A DNA stretch of 38,063 nt from Verrucomicrobiota bacterium. Lineage in GTDB: Bacteria; Verrucomicrobiota; Verrucomicrobiia; Opitutales; JABDGR01. The notes under the pieces are model-generated. The model was not told where the DNA came from, searched no databases, and saw nothing but the letters and a program-made list of their open reading frames with translations. Each line of letters begins with the position of its first letter. Position 1 is the stretch's first letter. The translations under genes were made by a program, and so were the position numbers. Shown here one piece after another: positions 1-9,283 of this stretch. Location: NCBI GenBank assembly GCA_013285985.1, contig JABDGR010000011.1, positions 1 through 38,063 on the forward strand. The letters run 5' to 3'.

Positions 1-752
1 CCGGAGGAAATTTTGCGCCGCATCTGGGCATCATCGCCGGAAATCTCACGGCACCGGTCGCCGGCCGCCCCGCTTTGCTCACGCACGACGAGATGACGAC
101 AATTTTTCACGAGTTTGGCCACTTGTTGCACCATTTGCTCGGCGAGGTGGAGGTCAAGTCGCTCAACGGTGTGCGGGTGACCTGGGACTTTGTCGAACTG
201 CCGTCGCAGATCATGGAGAACTGGGCCTGGGAGCGCGCCGGGTTGGATTTTGTGGCCCGGCACTTCGAAAGCGGCGCGCCGCTGCCCGAAGATGTTTTCC
301 GGAAAATGCGCGCGACGCGCCGCTTCATGGCCGCGACGGCGATGATGCGCCTGCTCGCCTTCAGCAAAATGGATCTCGATTTGCATTTGCACGCGGAGGC
401 ACTGGCCGCGACGCCGCCGGCGGAGCTGGACGCCTGGCTGCGGCCGCGTCTGGCCCAATACCTGCCGCGTTACCGGACGGAGCCGCCCATGTTCGCGCCG
501 CGTTTCACCCACGTTTTTGCCGAGCCCGTGGGCTATGCCGCCGGTTATTATTCCTACAAATGGGCGGAAGTGTTCGACGCGGACGCCTTTACCCGCTTCC
601 AGCAGGAGGGTTTGCTCAATGCGGTGACCGGTCGGGAGTTTCGGGAAAAAATCCTGGCGCGCGGCAATAGCGCCCCGCCGGAGGAATTGTTCCGCGATTT
701 TCTCGGGCGGGCCCCCCGCCCTGATGCCGACCTCGCCCGTTGCGGATTATAA
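1..752 (+). CDS. M3 family zinc metallopeptidase (oligopeptidase A/Dcp-like), 5'-truncated by window edge
   Basis: The reading frame is open from base 3, so the gene begins before the window and only about the last 250 residues are seen. The zinc site is explicit: FHEFGHLLHH supplies the two histidines and catalytic glutamate of HExxH. About 25 residues later DFVELPSQIMENW carries the third zinc ligand typical of thimet-oligopeptidase/OpdA/Dcp enzymes. The upstream stretch GNLTAPVAGRPALLTHDE also matches the family. The C-terminal GYAAGYYSYKWAEVFDADAF is the usual M3 substrate-pocket region. These enzymes degrade short peptides, normally in the cytoplasm. The gene ends in TAA 12 bases before the stop of the convergent histidine kinase gene. 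A TTG at 75 is internal, not the start. OpdA and Dcp cannot be told apart from this fragment. Confidence 0.93.
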   Translation, partial: GGNFAPHLGIIAGNLTAPVAGRPALLTHDEMTTIFHEFGHLLHHLLGEVEVKSLNGVRVTWDFVELPSQIMENWAWERAGLDFVARHFESGAPLPEDVFRKMRATRRFMAATAMMRLLAFSKMDLDLHLHAEALAATPPAELDAWLRPRLAQYLPRYRTEPPMFAPRFTHVFAEPVGYAAGYYSYKWAEVFDADAFTRFQQEGLLNAVTGREFREKILARGNSAPPEELFRDFLGRAPRPDADLARCGL

Positions 753-764
753 CGGGAAAGAAAG

Positions 765-2789
765 TCACGCGATGGGCGCGGCTGCTTTCCCCGTGGCGGA
801 TGCTTCCGGCATTGCTGCGGACTGGGGCGTATCCAGAAGGCGTCGGACGCGTTCAAGCAGGGTGTTCAGGGAAAATGGCTTCTGTAGACGGTCAGTCCCC
901 TCACCCATTTTTTCCCCGGCGTGGAGGTTCTCGTAGCCGGACATCAGCAGCACGCGCAAAGTCGGGTATTCTTGGCGCAGCTGGGTGGCCAGGGCGCGGC
1001 CCGAAAGCTTGGGTAATACAATATCGGCGATGAGGAGATCAAAATTCCCCTTTTTTTCCTGAAAGTGCACCAGAGCGTCCTCGCCGGTGGCGGCCAGCAC
1101 CGTGGCATAGCCGTGCATATCGAGCAGGTTTTTAACGCAATCGGCGAAATTCGGGTCGTCTTCCACCAGCAGGATGCGCTCGTGGCCGCCGGGGGCTGCC
1201 ACCGGAGCGTCTTCGTGGACGACCCCCGGCGTGGTTGGGGCTTCGATGGCGGGAAGGTAGATGGTGAAGACCGAGCCTTTGTCCGGCTCGCTTTGCACGT
1301 CAATTTTGCCCCGGTTTTGTTTGACCAGGCTGTAGACCATCGCGAGCCCCAGGCCCGTCCCCTTGCCAACCTCCTTTGTGGTGAAGAACGGCTCAAAAAT
1401 TTTGTCGCGAATTTCATGCGGGATGCCGCAACCGGTGTCGGCCACGCTCAACAGCACGAAGGGCCCCGGCCCGTGCAAATCGAGACGGGCCGCCTCCGGC
1501 GAGTCAAATTTGCGGGCGGTTAGGCTGATGGTGATGCGTCCGGCCTCGGCGATCGCATCGCGCGCATTGAGGCAGAGGTTGACCAGCACCTGCTCAATTT
1601 GGCCGGCGTCGGTGTAAAGTTGCGGCAGGCCGGCCGGGGCATCCACGATCAATTCGATGTTTTCGCGGATGACGGGGCGCATCATTTTTTCCACTTCGCG
1701 CACCACGAACGCGGGTGAAATGGTTTGCGGCGGCGTGGCGGAGCGGCGGCTGAAGGTCATCAACCGGGCGACCAGGTCGGCGCCGCGCTGTCCGGCCGCC
1801 CGGATGTTGCGGTAATATTTTGTCAGGTGGTCGTCGGGTTTGGCTTTGAGCAGCAGCAGATCCGCGTAGGAATTGATGATCGCCAGCAGGTTGTTGAAAT
1901 CGTGCGATATCCCTCCGGCGAGCCGGCCGACGGCGTCGAGCTTTTGGGTGCGGCGGATGTTTTCCTCCAGTTGATCAAGCTGGGTGACGTCGCGCAGGAT
2001 GATGACCCGGCCCAGGGCGGCGCTGTCCGTTTCCGCCAGCGCGTTGGTTTGAATTTGGACGAGGCGCACTTCGCCGTGCGGGCTGACCAGCAAAAGCGGG
2101 TGTGATGGCTCGGTCCGGAATCCGGGTTGAAGCAAACGTTCGGCAATTTCCGGCAGGCGCGTGCGGGTTTCGCGTTCGCGCAGGTCAAGCAATTCGCTGA
2201 TCGGGCAGTTTTGCGCGGCCCCGTGGGGCAGGCCCAGCACGCGTTCGGCGGCGGGGTTGAGGTACGTCAGCCGGCCGGCGGCGTCGGTGGTGAGCACGTA
2301 GTCTTCCAGCGCGCCGAGGGTGGCGGCCAGGCGCTGTTCGGTGGCTTTGCCGATGCAGTCCAGCCGGGCCTTGTAGAGCGCCATTTCGATCGTGATCAGC
2401 ACCTCCTTCTCGCGGTAGGGCTTGAGCAGGTAGGCGAATGGGGCCGTGCGGCGGGCCCGCTCAATCGTCGCTTCGTCGGAAAAAGCCGTGAGGTAAATGA
2501 GTGGAACTTCGCGCTCCCGGCGGATTTTTACGGCCGTTTCCACGCCGTCCTGCTCGCCCGGGATATTGATGTCCATCAATATCAAATCCGGCTTGGTTTC
2601 CCGCGCCATTTGCTCGGCCTGCCCGCTGGAGGCCGCCATGCCGGCGACCTGGTAGCGGCCGCGGGAAAGTATCTTTTGCAGGATAAAGGCCGAACTCGGA
2701 TCGTCCTCCACGATCAAAATACGTGGCGGTGACGCCGTGGTGCCGGCAGCGCCAGAGCTTGCGACCGTCGTAGGCTGGATCGAACTCAT
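765..2789 (-). CDS. Hybrid histidine kinase: REC-PAS-HisKA-HATPase-REC
   Basis: A 674-residue soluble signalling protein (from the ATG at 2789) with no transmembrane segment. In order: a receiver domain (about 22-140; LIVEDD acidic pocket, phospho-acceptor Asp73 in LMDINIP, KPY at 123-125); a PAS domain (about 150-275); a HisKA box with His296 in ISHDFNNLL; a HATPase with the N box around [11 protein letters not shown]1 DTGCGIP, F box FEPFFTTK and G2 GKGTGLGLA; and a C-terminal receiver (about 537-660, Asp589). Receivers at both ends suggest a phosphorelay node fed by another kinase. An in-frame ATG at 2852 would add 21 residues of atypical composition. Neither start has a clear Shine-Dalgarno site; the shorter form is preferred because the receiver begins soon after it. 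It faces a LuxR-type regulator gene transcribed divergently, which may be its partner. Confidence 0.93.
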   Translation of the reverse strand: MSSIQPTTVASSGAAGTTASPPRILIVEDDPSSAFILQKILSRGRYQVAGMAASSGQAEQMARETKPDLILMDINIPGEQDGVETAVKIRREREVPLIYLTAFSDEATIERARRTAPFAYLLKPYREKEVLITIEMALYKARLDCIGKATEQRLAATLGALEDYVLTTDAAGRLTYLNPAAERVLGLPHGAAQNCPISELLDLRERETRTRLPEIAERLLQPGFRTEPSHPLLLVSPHGEVRLVQIQTNALAETDSAALGRVIILRDVTQLDQLEENIRRTQKLDAVGRLAGGISHDFNNLLAIINSYADLLLLKAKPDDHLTKYYRNIRAAGQRGADLVARLMTFSRRSATPPQTISPAFVVREVEKMMRPVIRENIELIVDAPAGLPQLYTDAGQIEQVLVNLCLNARDAIAEAGRITISLTARKFDSPEAARLDLHGPGPFVLLSVADTGCGIPHEIRDKIFEPFFTTKEVGKGTGLGLAMVYSLVKQNRGKIDVQSEPDKGSVFTIYLPAIEAPTTPGVVHEDAPVAAPGGHERILLVEDDPNFADCVKNLLDMHGYATVLAATGEDALVHFQEKKGNFDLLIADIVLPKLSGRALATQLRQEYPTLRVLLMSGYENLHAGEKMGEGTDRLQKPFSLNTLLERVRRLLDTPQSAAMPEASATGKAAAPIA

Positions 2790-2873
2790 AAGGCGTATCC
2801 GTGTTTTAGCTCGGCACACTGCACGCCAGCCTCCGCTCGCGCAGGCCAACATGATGGGGTAAAATCATTTCTG

Positions 2874-2916
2874 GGGTTTGTTACCCGGGCAAGTAAATCC
2901 CTTCGGGTCAATACCC
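2874..2916. promoter_or_regulatory. Two GGGT-N4/5-ACCC inverted repeats upstream of the hybrid kinase
   Basis: GGGTTTGTTACCC (2874-2886) and GGGTCAATACCC (2905-2916) share the same 4-bp arms. Their centres are about 30 bp apart, close to three helical turns. They lie between the kinase start and the divergent regulator gene. The spacing and symmetry fit a pair of dimer operator sites, perhaps for the adjacent LuxR-type regulator, but no binding site of that protein is known. The rest of the roughly 350-base gap (2790-3146) holds one good promoter facing the regulator and no convincing gene; a 64-codon frame at 2956-3150 has no recognisable features. Confidence 0.35.
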
Positions 2917-3058
2917 TAGTTCTTTCGGAATTTTCCATTACCGGGCTATAACCTCATGTTAATTAATTGCTTTGTCCATGCGATGCACACTATAAACAGT
3001 TATCGGTTGTCCGTGTCCATGCTCTTCCAATGGCTTTTTCGCCTGAATTATCCCAAGG

Positions 3059-3086
3059 TTGACACCCCATTATTATTTGATACACT
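3059..3086 (+). promoter_or_regulatory. Sigma-70-type promoter for the LuxR-type response regulator
   Basis: A perfect -35 hexamer TTGACA (3059-3064) is followed by a 16-bp AT-rich spacer and TACACT (3081-3086), which matches four of six consensus -10 positions. Transcription would start near 3093, giving a leader of about 54 bases before the ATG at 3147. It is the best vegetative-type promoter match noticed in the window. Confidence 0.6.
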
Positions 3087-3146
3087 CATCACCGTGCCAG
3101 TGAGTCAATTTAGACCCCGGCGGGATGGGTGCCGAGTACTTTACCT

Positions 3147-3809
3147 ATGAAAAGAGTGGTCATCATTGAAGATGAAACAATGCTGCGCGACCTGCTCGCT
3201 GAGCTGTTGAAAAGCTTTCCCCTTTGCACTTTGGCCGGCACCTATGGCGACGGTCTTGAGGGGTGGAAGGCGCTCCAGAAAATCAAGCCCGACATGGTGC
3301 TGCTGGATATCAAACTGCCCTCGCTCAACGGGCTGGATATTCTGCGCCGGTTGCGCGAGCAGGTGCCCAATTGCAATGTGCTGCTCTTTAGCGCTTATTT
3401 CACCACCGGCATGGTTCGCCAGGCGCTGAAGGCCGGCGCCAACGGCATCATCGAAAAAACCGCCGGCTTGCCCGAGATGGAAAAAGCCATCCGCGCCGTG
3501 GTCGATGGCGGCACCTACCTTGGCCCGGGCGTGGCCGACATGGTCCGCCGCATCATGATTGACCCGGATAAGGACGACTCTCTGGAAAATCTTTCGGAAC
3601 GCGAACGCGAGGTCCTGCAGTACGTGGCCGAGGGGTATAGCACCAAGGAAATTGCCGTGAAGCTTTCCATCAGCGTCAAAACTGCCGAGACCCATCGCTC
3701 CAATCTCATGACGAAGCTCAATCTGCACGGCATCGCGGGGTTGACGCGTTATGCTATTGAACACGGGCTGATCAAATCGGCCCCGCCCACTTTGTCGACC
3801 GAGGGCTAG
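3147..3809 (+). CDS. NarL/FixJ-type response regulator (REC + LuxR HTH)
   Basis: A 220-residue DNA-binding regulator. The receiver domain (1-120) has the acidic pocket VVIIEDE, phospho-acceptor Asp54 in VLLDIKLP, and the conserved Ser/Thr and Lys positions (LLFSAYF, IIEKTAG). The C-terminal half (about 148-215) is a GerE/LuxR helix-turn-helix with LSEREREVLQYVAEGYSTKEIA and KTAETHRSNLMTKL. The ATG at 3147 is chosen because MKRVVIIEDE starts directly at the first strand of the receiver; a GTG at 3129 in the same frame is less likely. It is divergent from a hybrid histidine kinase, a plausible cognate sensor. Its stop codon overlaps that of the convergent mutase gene by four bases (CTAG). Confidence 0.95.
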   Translation: MKRVVIIEDETMLRDLLAELLKSFPLCTLAGTYGDGLEGWKALQKIKPDMVLLDIKLPSLNGLDILRRLREQVPNCNVLLFSAYFTTGMVRQALKAGANGIIEKTAGLPEMEKAIRAVVDGGTYLGPGVADMVRRIMIDPDKDDSLENLSEREREVLQYVAEGYSTKEIAVKLSISVKTAETHRSNLMTKLNLHGIAGLTRYAIEHGLIKSAPPTLSTEG

Positions 3810-5740
3810 GCGTCGGCGCGCGCGCGCGCCTCGGCCACCGCGGCGTCCATCCACGCGTCCAGTTTTGGTTTCAACAAGGCTTCGAGCGCGGGGCGGCCTT
3901 CTGGTTTGGCCAGCGGCTCTTTCGCAAAGAAATAAATTTTCAGTTTCGGCTCGGTGCCGCTGCCGCGGATGGCGCACCGCCAGCCCCCCGCGAGGTCGTA
4001 CAGCAGGAAATCTTCCCGCGGAATGGTTTCGCCTTCCTCGTCATGATGTTCGAGGAGAAAGTCATTGGCTCGCTCCACCGGGCGCCCGCCGAATGTTTTT
4101 GGCGGGTTGGCGCGCAAAGAGGACAGCGCTCGCTGGATTTGGGCGACGCCCGCCGCGCCTTCAAAAGTCAGCGTCCGCAGCGATTCCTTGTGATAATCAT
4201 GCCGGGCATACAGCGCATCGAGCGCGGCCGTGGCGGTTAGCTTGCGCGTGGCCAGCCACGCGGCGAGTTCGGCGCACATCGCCGCCGCCGCATTGGCATC
4301 CTTGTCCCGCACGGTGTCCCCCGCGAGGCAGCCGTAACTTTCTTCGGCGGCAAAGACCATCCACGACGAATGATTCACGTATAATGCCGCCCGTTCGGCG
4401 GGAGGCAGGGCGGCAATCTCGGCCGGCTGGCGCTGGTCCCCGGCCGCTGCCAGCGCGGTAAAAAGCTGTTGCTCGTATTTGCGCAATTTTGCGCCCATCC
4501 ATTTGAATCCCGTCAACGTGTTGACGCAACTGGCGCCATGACTGCGGGCGATGACATCGAGCATCGGCGTGGTGACAAAACTTTTCAGCAGTACGGCGCG
4601 CGGGCAGCCTGCTTTTGGCAACCAGCCGAGTTCCTTGGCACGCTGCAAGCGGTAATCCGCGATCAACACGCCAAGTTCGTTGCCGGTGAGTGACCGATAT
4701 GAGCCGTCCGCCTCGCGGAAGACCGTGCCGATCCGGTCGGCATCCGGGTCGGTGGCGAGGCCCGTATCGGCCTGGCTGGTGCGGGCGGTTTCCAAAACCT
4801 GTGCGAGCGCGCGGGGATCTTCCGGGTTGGGCGAGGGCACCGTGGGGAATCTCCCGTCCTGCTTCATCTGCGGGGCGACTTCGACCACTTCCGCACCGAG
4901 GCGGCGCAGCAAGCCGGGTATCACCACGCCGCCGGTGCCGTGCAGCGCCGAGTAGACAATTTTCGGGCGGCGCGCGCGAATCAAGGGCGCGTCCAAAACC
5001 ACCTGGACGACGGCCTCCACATATTTTTGGTCGAGTTCCGCGGAAACGGTTTCCCAGCCCTGGCCCTTCGCCGCGGTGGCTTGTTGCAGCACCGGGCCGG
5101 TTTCCGGCAATTGGACCGCGCGGACTGCCTCCACAATCTGGTCGGCCAGCGGTGGGACGACCTGGCCGCCGTGAGCCGCATAAACCTTGTAGCCATTGTC
5201 GTACGGTGGGTTATGGCTGGCCGTGAGCACAATGCCGGTGTCGGCTCCCAGCGCCCGCACCGAAAAGCTCAATTGCGGCGTCGAACGCGGCCCGGTAAAC
5301 AGCCACGCCTCGCCCCCGAGGCCCGTCCAGACGCGCGCGGCCAGTTCCGCGAAGTAACGGGAAAAATGCCGCACATCGTGCGCGATGACCAGGCGCGGGC
5401 GCGGATTTTTCCCACCGGCATTTTTCACGCTGCGAAAAAGGCCCATTGTGGCGCGCGCGACGGTGACGTCATTGAGCGTGTTTGCGCCCACCGCCGGGTG
5501 AGCGGGGTTGTCCGTCCCGCCCGGGCCGAGTTCCACGGCCGCCGGCTTGCGCCCGATGACGCGGCCCCTCATGCCGCCGGTGCCGAAACTCAATTCGCGG
5601 AAGAAGCGGTCTTCCAATTCGTCCCACGCTTTCGTGTCGACCAGTTCATCGAGCGCCGCCTGCGCCCAGGCGGGCAAAAAACCGCCCGTGCGCCAGGCGG
5701 CCAGGCGCTCATTTGCAGCCGGGGAAAGTTTTTCGGTCAT
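3806..5740 (-). CDS. Phosphoglucomutase/phosphomannomutase (alpha-D-phosphohexomutase)
   Basis: This 644-residue enzyme interconverts hexose 1- and 6-phosphates through a phosphoserine. All four superfamily signatures are present: the metal/phosphoserine loop TASHNPPYDNGYKVY (catalytic Ser), the metal-binding DPDADR, the sugar-binding loop FAAEESYG, and the phosphate-binding RGSGTEPKLKIYF at the C-terminus. FGTGGMRG near the N-terminus is typical of PgcA-like mutases. It is somewhat longer than the usual 550-600 residues. The gene starts 9 bases after the stop of the UAP-type pyrophosphorylase gene on the same strand. The two are therefore probably cotranscribed: the mutase makes the hexose-1-phosphate and the partner makes a UDP-sugar. 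Glucose, mannose or glucosamine preference cannot be decided by eye. Confidence 0.93.
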   Translation of the reverse strand: MTEKLSPAANERLAAWRTGGFLPAWAQAALDELVDTKAWDELEDRFFRELSFGTGGMRGRVIGRKPAAVELGPGGTDNPAHPAVGANTLNDVTVARATMGLFRSVKNAGGKNPRPRLVIAHDVRHFSRYFAELAARVWTGLGGEAWLFTGPRSTPQLSFSVRALGADTGIVLTASHNPPYDNGYKVYAAHGGQVVPPLADQIVEAVRAVQLPETGPVLQQATAAKGQGWETVSAELDQKYVEAVVQVVLDAPLIRARRPKIVYSALHGTGGVVIPGLLRRLGAEVVEVAPQMKQDGRFPTVPSPNPEDPRALAQVLETARTSQADTGLATDPDADRIGTVFREADGSYRSLTGNELGVLIADYRLQRAKELGWLPKAGCPRAVLLKSFVTTPMLDVIARSHGASCVNTLTGFKWMGAKLRKYEQQLFTALAAAGDQRQPAEIAALPPAERAALYVNHSSWMVFAAEESYGCLAGDTVRDKDANAAAAMCAELAAWLATRKLTATAALDALYARHDYHKESLRTLTFEGAAGVAQIQRALSSLRANPPKTFGGRPVERANDFLLEHHDEEGETIPREDFLLYDLAGGWRCAIRGSGTEPKLKIYFFAKEPLAKPEGRPALEALLKPKLDAWMDAAVAEARARADA

Positions 5741-5749
5741 GGCGGCAAA

Positions 5750-7213
5750 TTAGTTTAAAACCAGTCCGTCGGCCAGTTTTGGTTTTTGGGTGAGGACACT
5801 CCAGCGTGCGCTGACGCTGGCGTCGTCGTCGCCAAAGAGCGGGCTGATTTCCAGGGCAAAGGCTGGCCGGCCTGTGTCATCCATGGGAACGGCCACGCCG
5901 GCGGCTTGGAGCCAGCGCGCGAACTGGCGCAATTGATCATCGCGGCAGGTTTCGACGGAATCTTCTCCTGCGGCGTTTTTCACGGGGGAAAAATCATCTG
6001 CCCGGGTGGTCTCGATAATGGTGGCCTGGCGCGCGAAGGGCAGGGCGTCGAAAACGAACATTTCGAATTTTACGCCGTTGGGTTCGTTCGGCTGCACGGA
6101 TTGGCCATTCGCATCCACCGTGGTGACTTTTTTGTTGGCGCGATGAAAAGGCAGGCGCACGGCCGCGTCGCGCCCCGCACCGACGCGGGCGACAAATTCA
6201 CGATCCAGCGCATGGATGCCAATCGATCCAGCCCGGAAGCGCAGCGCGCCACCCGGTTCGCGTTCTTCGCAAAGTTCTCGCGGCATGTCGCTGTATTCGA
6301 CGACAACCACCCGGCCCTGCGGGTCGAGGCAGAGGTGCCCGATTTTTTCTCCCGGACCCCGCTTGGGAATCATCTTGGTCGACATCTCGGAGCCGGTTTC
6401 GAGATGGCAGCCGATGAATTCCGCATCGACGCAGCGCACGAGCGGGTTGTCCACTTGGAAATAACTCAATGTTTGCACGCCCAACTCCCGCAGAAGTTCG
6501 ATGGCGCCGCCGCGCGCCAAGGCGCGCAACGCGCCGCCGTGGCCGTCGGGGCTGAGGGCGATGCGGTCGGGCGCTTCGAGTATGATTTTGCCGTCGAAGT
6601 CCACGGCTGGCATTGTCCCCTGGGGAAAGAAAAACACCCGGGCCCGGTCCAGGCCGAAAAATTGATGCTCGGCAAAAAAATCCTGGGTGGCGGCGTCGTT
6701 CGCCGGGCTGGTCAGGATGAGCCAGGGCGGCGTTTTGCCATGGCGCACACCCGCGGCCCGGATTTTTTCCGCAAAGACTTGAAAGAGGGAATGCCCGCGC
6801 ACCGGGGTGACGGGGAACGCGCCTTTCGGGCCGTCGAAACCCAGGCGCGTGCCTTGGCCGCCGGCAACCGTAAAACAGGCCACGGCGCCGGCGCGCAAGG
6901 CATCCTCACCCCGGGCTTTGGCGCGCGCCCATTGGGCGGGGTCGCCGCCATTTTCCAGGCGGGCCAGGGCCGGCGCGGGCCGTAACCGGGAAAAATCAAT
7001 GGTTGGCTTTGCGCCACCGCGCAGATGGGTTTCGACCAGCAGGGAAATTTCGGCGAGGTCGATCTTGGCGGCTTGTCCGCCCAACTCGGTTTTCTGGGCC
7101 GGAGTCAGCCGCTCCCAAAACTGGAAGACCCGGCCCTGCCCGGCGCGCTCAAAGGCGGCGCGCAATGTGGCGGGATTTGACGAAGACACGGACGCGGCGG
7201 AAACGGGATTCAT
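5750..7213 (-). CDS. UAP-type UDP-sugar pyrophosphorylase (UDPGP family)
   Basis: A 487-residue nucleotidyltransferase that forms a UDP-sugar from UTP and a sugar-1-phosphate. The nucleotide loop is AGGQGTRLGFDGPKGAFPV. Further along come LTSPANDAATQDFF, FFFPQGTMPAVDFDGK, SPDGHGGALRAL, FQVDNPLV, VVEYSDMP and PNGVKFEMFVFD. This order and wording match the eukaryotic-style UDP-N-acetylglucosamine pyrophosphorylase branch (UAP1/AGX1) rather than bacterial GlmU or GalU. The substrate could be GlcNAc-1-P, GalNAc-1-P or Glc-1-P. It is translated just ahead of a phosphohexomutase and just after an FtsB/DivIC-like gene, which suggests an envelope-precursor role. No clear Shine-Dalgarno sequence precedes the ATG. 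Confidence 0.9.
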   Translation of the reverse strand: MNPVSAASVSSSNPATLRAAFERAGQGRVFQFWERLTPAQKTELGGQAAKIDLAEISLLVETHLRGGAKPTIDFSRLRPAPALARLENGGDPAQWARAKARGEDALRAGAVACFTVAGGQGTRLGFDGPKGAFPVTPVRGHSLFQVFAEKIRAAGVRHGKTPPWLILTSPANDAATQDFFAEHQFFGLDRARVFFFPQGTMPAVDFDGKIILEAPDRIALSPDGHGGALRALARGGAIELLRELGVQTLSYFQVDNPLVRCVDAEFIGCHLETGSEMSTKMIPKRGPGEKIGHLCLDPQGRVVVVEYSDMPRELCEEREPGGALRFRAGSIGIHALDREFVARVGAGRDAAVRLPFHRANKKVTTVDANGQSVQPNEPNGVKFEMFVFDALPFARQATIIETTRADDFSPVKNAAGEDSVETCRDDQLRQFARWLQAAGVAVPMDDTGRPAFALEISPLFGDDDASVSARWSVLTQKPKLADGLVLN

Positions 7214-7237
7214 GCAACCGGCAGACGCTGTGGGCGG

Positions 7238-7648
7238 TTAAGGGTGGCGGGTGGCGGGGTTCGTTGCGGCCGGAGATTGCCGGGAGGGCGGTAGGGGCGC
7301 GTTCAACGCGGAACGCGTGCCGTCAACATCGCTCACCGACGCGGCGCCGGTTACGGGATCCACATTAAAACGAAAAATGAGTTCATCCGGCCGTGCATAG
7401 TCGAGGTGGGCGCGGGCCATGCGGTCAAGAAAATCCGGGTCGGTTTGGAGCCGGTGAAGAATCTCCTGGTATTTTCCAAGTTGTACGTGCAAGGCGTCGA
7501 CTTGGCTCTGGGCCGCGGCTTCTTTTTGGCGGAAATTATCCACTTCGAGCTGGGCGTCATGGATCAATTTCGCGGCGTATGCGCCGCCGAGCGCCAGCAG
7601 CAAAACGAGTGCTCCGGAAATAAACTTATAAACAGCCGTGGATCTCAT
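7238..7648 (-). CDS. FtsB/DivIC-like septum formation initiator protein
   Basis: A 136-residue bitopic membrane protein. A short cytoplasmic N-terminus is followed by one transmembrane helix (about 8-27, ISGALVLLLALGGAYAA), then a heptad-rich coiled coil (about 30-75) and DFLDRMARAHLDYARPDELIFRF. The last stretch corresponds to the conserved segment after the coiled coil in FtsB/DivIC proteins (typically ...LGYVRPDEIVYRF). In known bacteria these proteins join FtsL and FtsQ in the divisome. The C-terminal 45 residues are low-complexity, rich in Pro, Ala and Ser. It lies 24 bases upstream of the pyrophosphorylase gene and 107 bases after gltD. Identification rests on architecture and the short motif, since the family diverges quickly. 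Confidence 0.8.
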   Translation of the reverse strand: MRSTAVYKFISGALVLLLALGGAYAAKLIHDAQLEVDNFRQKEAAAQSQVDALHVQLGKYQEILHRLQTDPDFLDRMARAHLDYARPDELIFRFNVDPVTGAASVSDVDGTRSALNAPLPPSRQSPAATNPATRHP

Positions 7649-7755
7649 GGAGATTGCTTCAACGCATATTATTGGGCGGTTCGGCGCAAGCCCAGACGGA
7701 AATCAACCCGGTTCCATGACGCGAGGCCGGTCAAAATCAGCCCGCTGCGCGGCAA

Positions 7756-9249
7756 CTACGGCAGCAGCGTGTCACCCATGAGGAAGCGGTCGGCTTCGCG
7801 CGCCGCGCCGCGCCCTTCATTGATGGCCCAGACGACGAGGCTTTGTCCGCGCCGGCAATCTCCGGCGGCAAAGACCCCGCGCAGGTTCGTCGCATATTTG
7901 CCGTGGTCAGCCTTGGCGTTGGTGCGGGCGTCACGCTCTATTTTCAGGGCATCCAGCAAAGGCTGTTCTGGCCCAAGGAAACCCATCGCCAGCAAAACCA
8001 ACTGCGCGGGAATTACGCGCTCGCTGCCTTTGACCACCTGCGGGCCGAATTGCCCGGCTTCATTCTTTTTCCATTCCACATTGACAAGTTCCAAACCGCT
8101 GATTTGGCCGTTTGCGTCACCGACAAACTTTGTTGCGGTAACCAGATACTGGCGCGGGTCGGCGCCAAATTTTGCCGCGGCTTCCTCCTGTCCGTAATCC
8201 AGTTTGTAAACCTTGGGCCATTCCGGCCACGGATTGTTCGGCGCGCGCTCCAGGGGCGGTTGCGCGAGAATTTCAAGTTGCGCGAGCGACTTGCAGCCAT
8301 GGCGCATGGCCGTGCCGACGCAGTCCGTCCCCGTGTCGCCTCCGCCGATGACGACGACATGTTTGCCGCGCGCATCAATGGGCGGGCGTTGGGTGTCGGT
8401 GATGCCCTGGTCGAGGAGGAATTTTGTGTTCGTATGGAGATACTCCATCGCGAAGTGCACGCCCTTGAGTTCGCGGCCGGGAATCGGCAAGTCGCGCGGC
8501 TTGGTCGCGCCCGTGCAGAGCACCACCGCGTCGAATTCCTTCAATAATTTTTCCGCGGCATAATTCACGCCCACTTCGACATTGGTTTTAAAGACAATCC
8601 CTTCCTTCGCCATCACATCCACCCGGCGTTGGACGACCGCTTGCTTGTCGAGCTTCATGTTGGGGATGCCATACATAAGCAATCCGCCGATGCGGTCGGC
8701 GCGCTCGAAAACGGTGACGAGGTGTCCGGCGGAATTCAACTGCGCGGCGCACGCCAGGCCGGCCGGGCCGGAGCCAATGACCGCAATTTTTTTGCCCGTG
8801 CGGTGCGCGGGCGGCTGGGGGATGATCCAGCCTTCCTCCCAGCCCTTGTCGGCAATGGCGTTTTCAATGCTTTTGATGGTGACGGGTGGCTCGATGACTC
8901 CGAGCACACACGAACCTTCGCATGGCGCGGGGCAGACACTTCCGGTAAATTCGGGAAAGTTGTTGGTATGGTGCAGACGTTCCAACGCTTCCCGCCACTG
9001 TTTTTTATATACCAGGTCGTTCCATTCGGGAATGAGATTGTTAATCGGACAGCCGGAGGCCATGCCGCTGATGAGCTGGCCGGTGTGGCAGAACGGCGTG
9101 CCGCAATCCATGCAGCGGGCGCCCTGGGTTTGCAGCTCCTGGTCCTCGCGGTGGAGGTGGAACTCCTTCCAGTCCTTGATGCGTTCAGCCGGTGAGCGGT
9201 CGGGGCCGGAGTCGCGTTTAAAATCGAGAAAGCCAGTGGGTTTGCCCAT
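7756..9249 (-). CDS. gltD: Glutamate synthase (NADPH) small subunit
   Basis: This 497-residue flavoprotein passes electrons from NADPH through FAD and iron-sulfur clusters to the large subunit. The N-terminal domain carries the [4Fe-4S] cysteines ([34 protein letters not shown]). The FAD-binding motif is [14 protein letters not shown] with [20 protein letters not shown], and the NADPH site is [11 protein letters not shown]. The C-terminal [21 protein letters not shown] is the usual flavin-contact segment. Length is normal for GltD. The gene follows gltB on the same strand but is separated from it by an inserted four-helix-bundle cassette. Its own leader is pyrimidine-rich, formed by the cassette end, and has no Shine-Dalgarno sequence. 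Confidence 0.97.
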   Translation of the reverse strand: MGKPTGFLDFKRDSGPDRSPAERIKDWKEFHLHREDQELQTQGARCMDCGTPFCHTGQLISGMASGCPINNLIPEWNDLVYKKQWREALERLHHTNNFPEFTGSVCPAPCEGSCVLGVIEPPVTIKSIENAIADKGWEEGWIIPQPPAHRTGKKIAVIGSGPAGLACAAQLNSAGHLVTVFERADRIGGLLMYGIPNMKLDKQAVVQRRVDVMAKEGIVFKTNVEVGVNYAAEKLLKEFDAVVLCTGATKPRDLPIPGRELKGVHFAMEYLHTNTKFLLDQGITDTQRPPIDARGKHVVVIGGGDTGTDCVGTAMRHGCKSLAQLEILAQPPLERAPNNPWPEWPKVYKLDYGQEEAAAKFGADPRQYLVTATKFVGDANGQISGLELVNVEWKKNEAGQFGPQVVKGSERVIPAQLVLLAMGFLGPEQPLLDALKIERDARTNAKADHGKYATNLRGVFAAGDCRRGQSLVVWAINEGRGAAREADRFLMGDTLLP

Positions 9250-9258
9250 GGGAAAAAG

Positions 9259-9283
9259 GGAGTCAGGAGACAGAAGTCAGGAG
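9259..9283 (+). repeat. Cassette inverted repeat, gltD-side end
   Basis: Twenty-five purine-rich bases, reading GGAGTCAGG then AGACAGAAGTCAGGAG from the outside inward. The inner part overlaps the last codons and TGA stop of the IVP gene on the opposite strand. The outer end sits 9 bases before the gltD start codon. It pairs with the repeat at 9674-9705 when that is read on the other strand. Confidence 0.7.

Noticed and set aside
2956-3150. A 64-codon frame in the kinase-regulator gap
   Set aside because: It overlaps a good promoter, lacks a ribosome site and has no family features.
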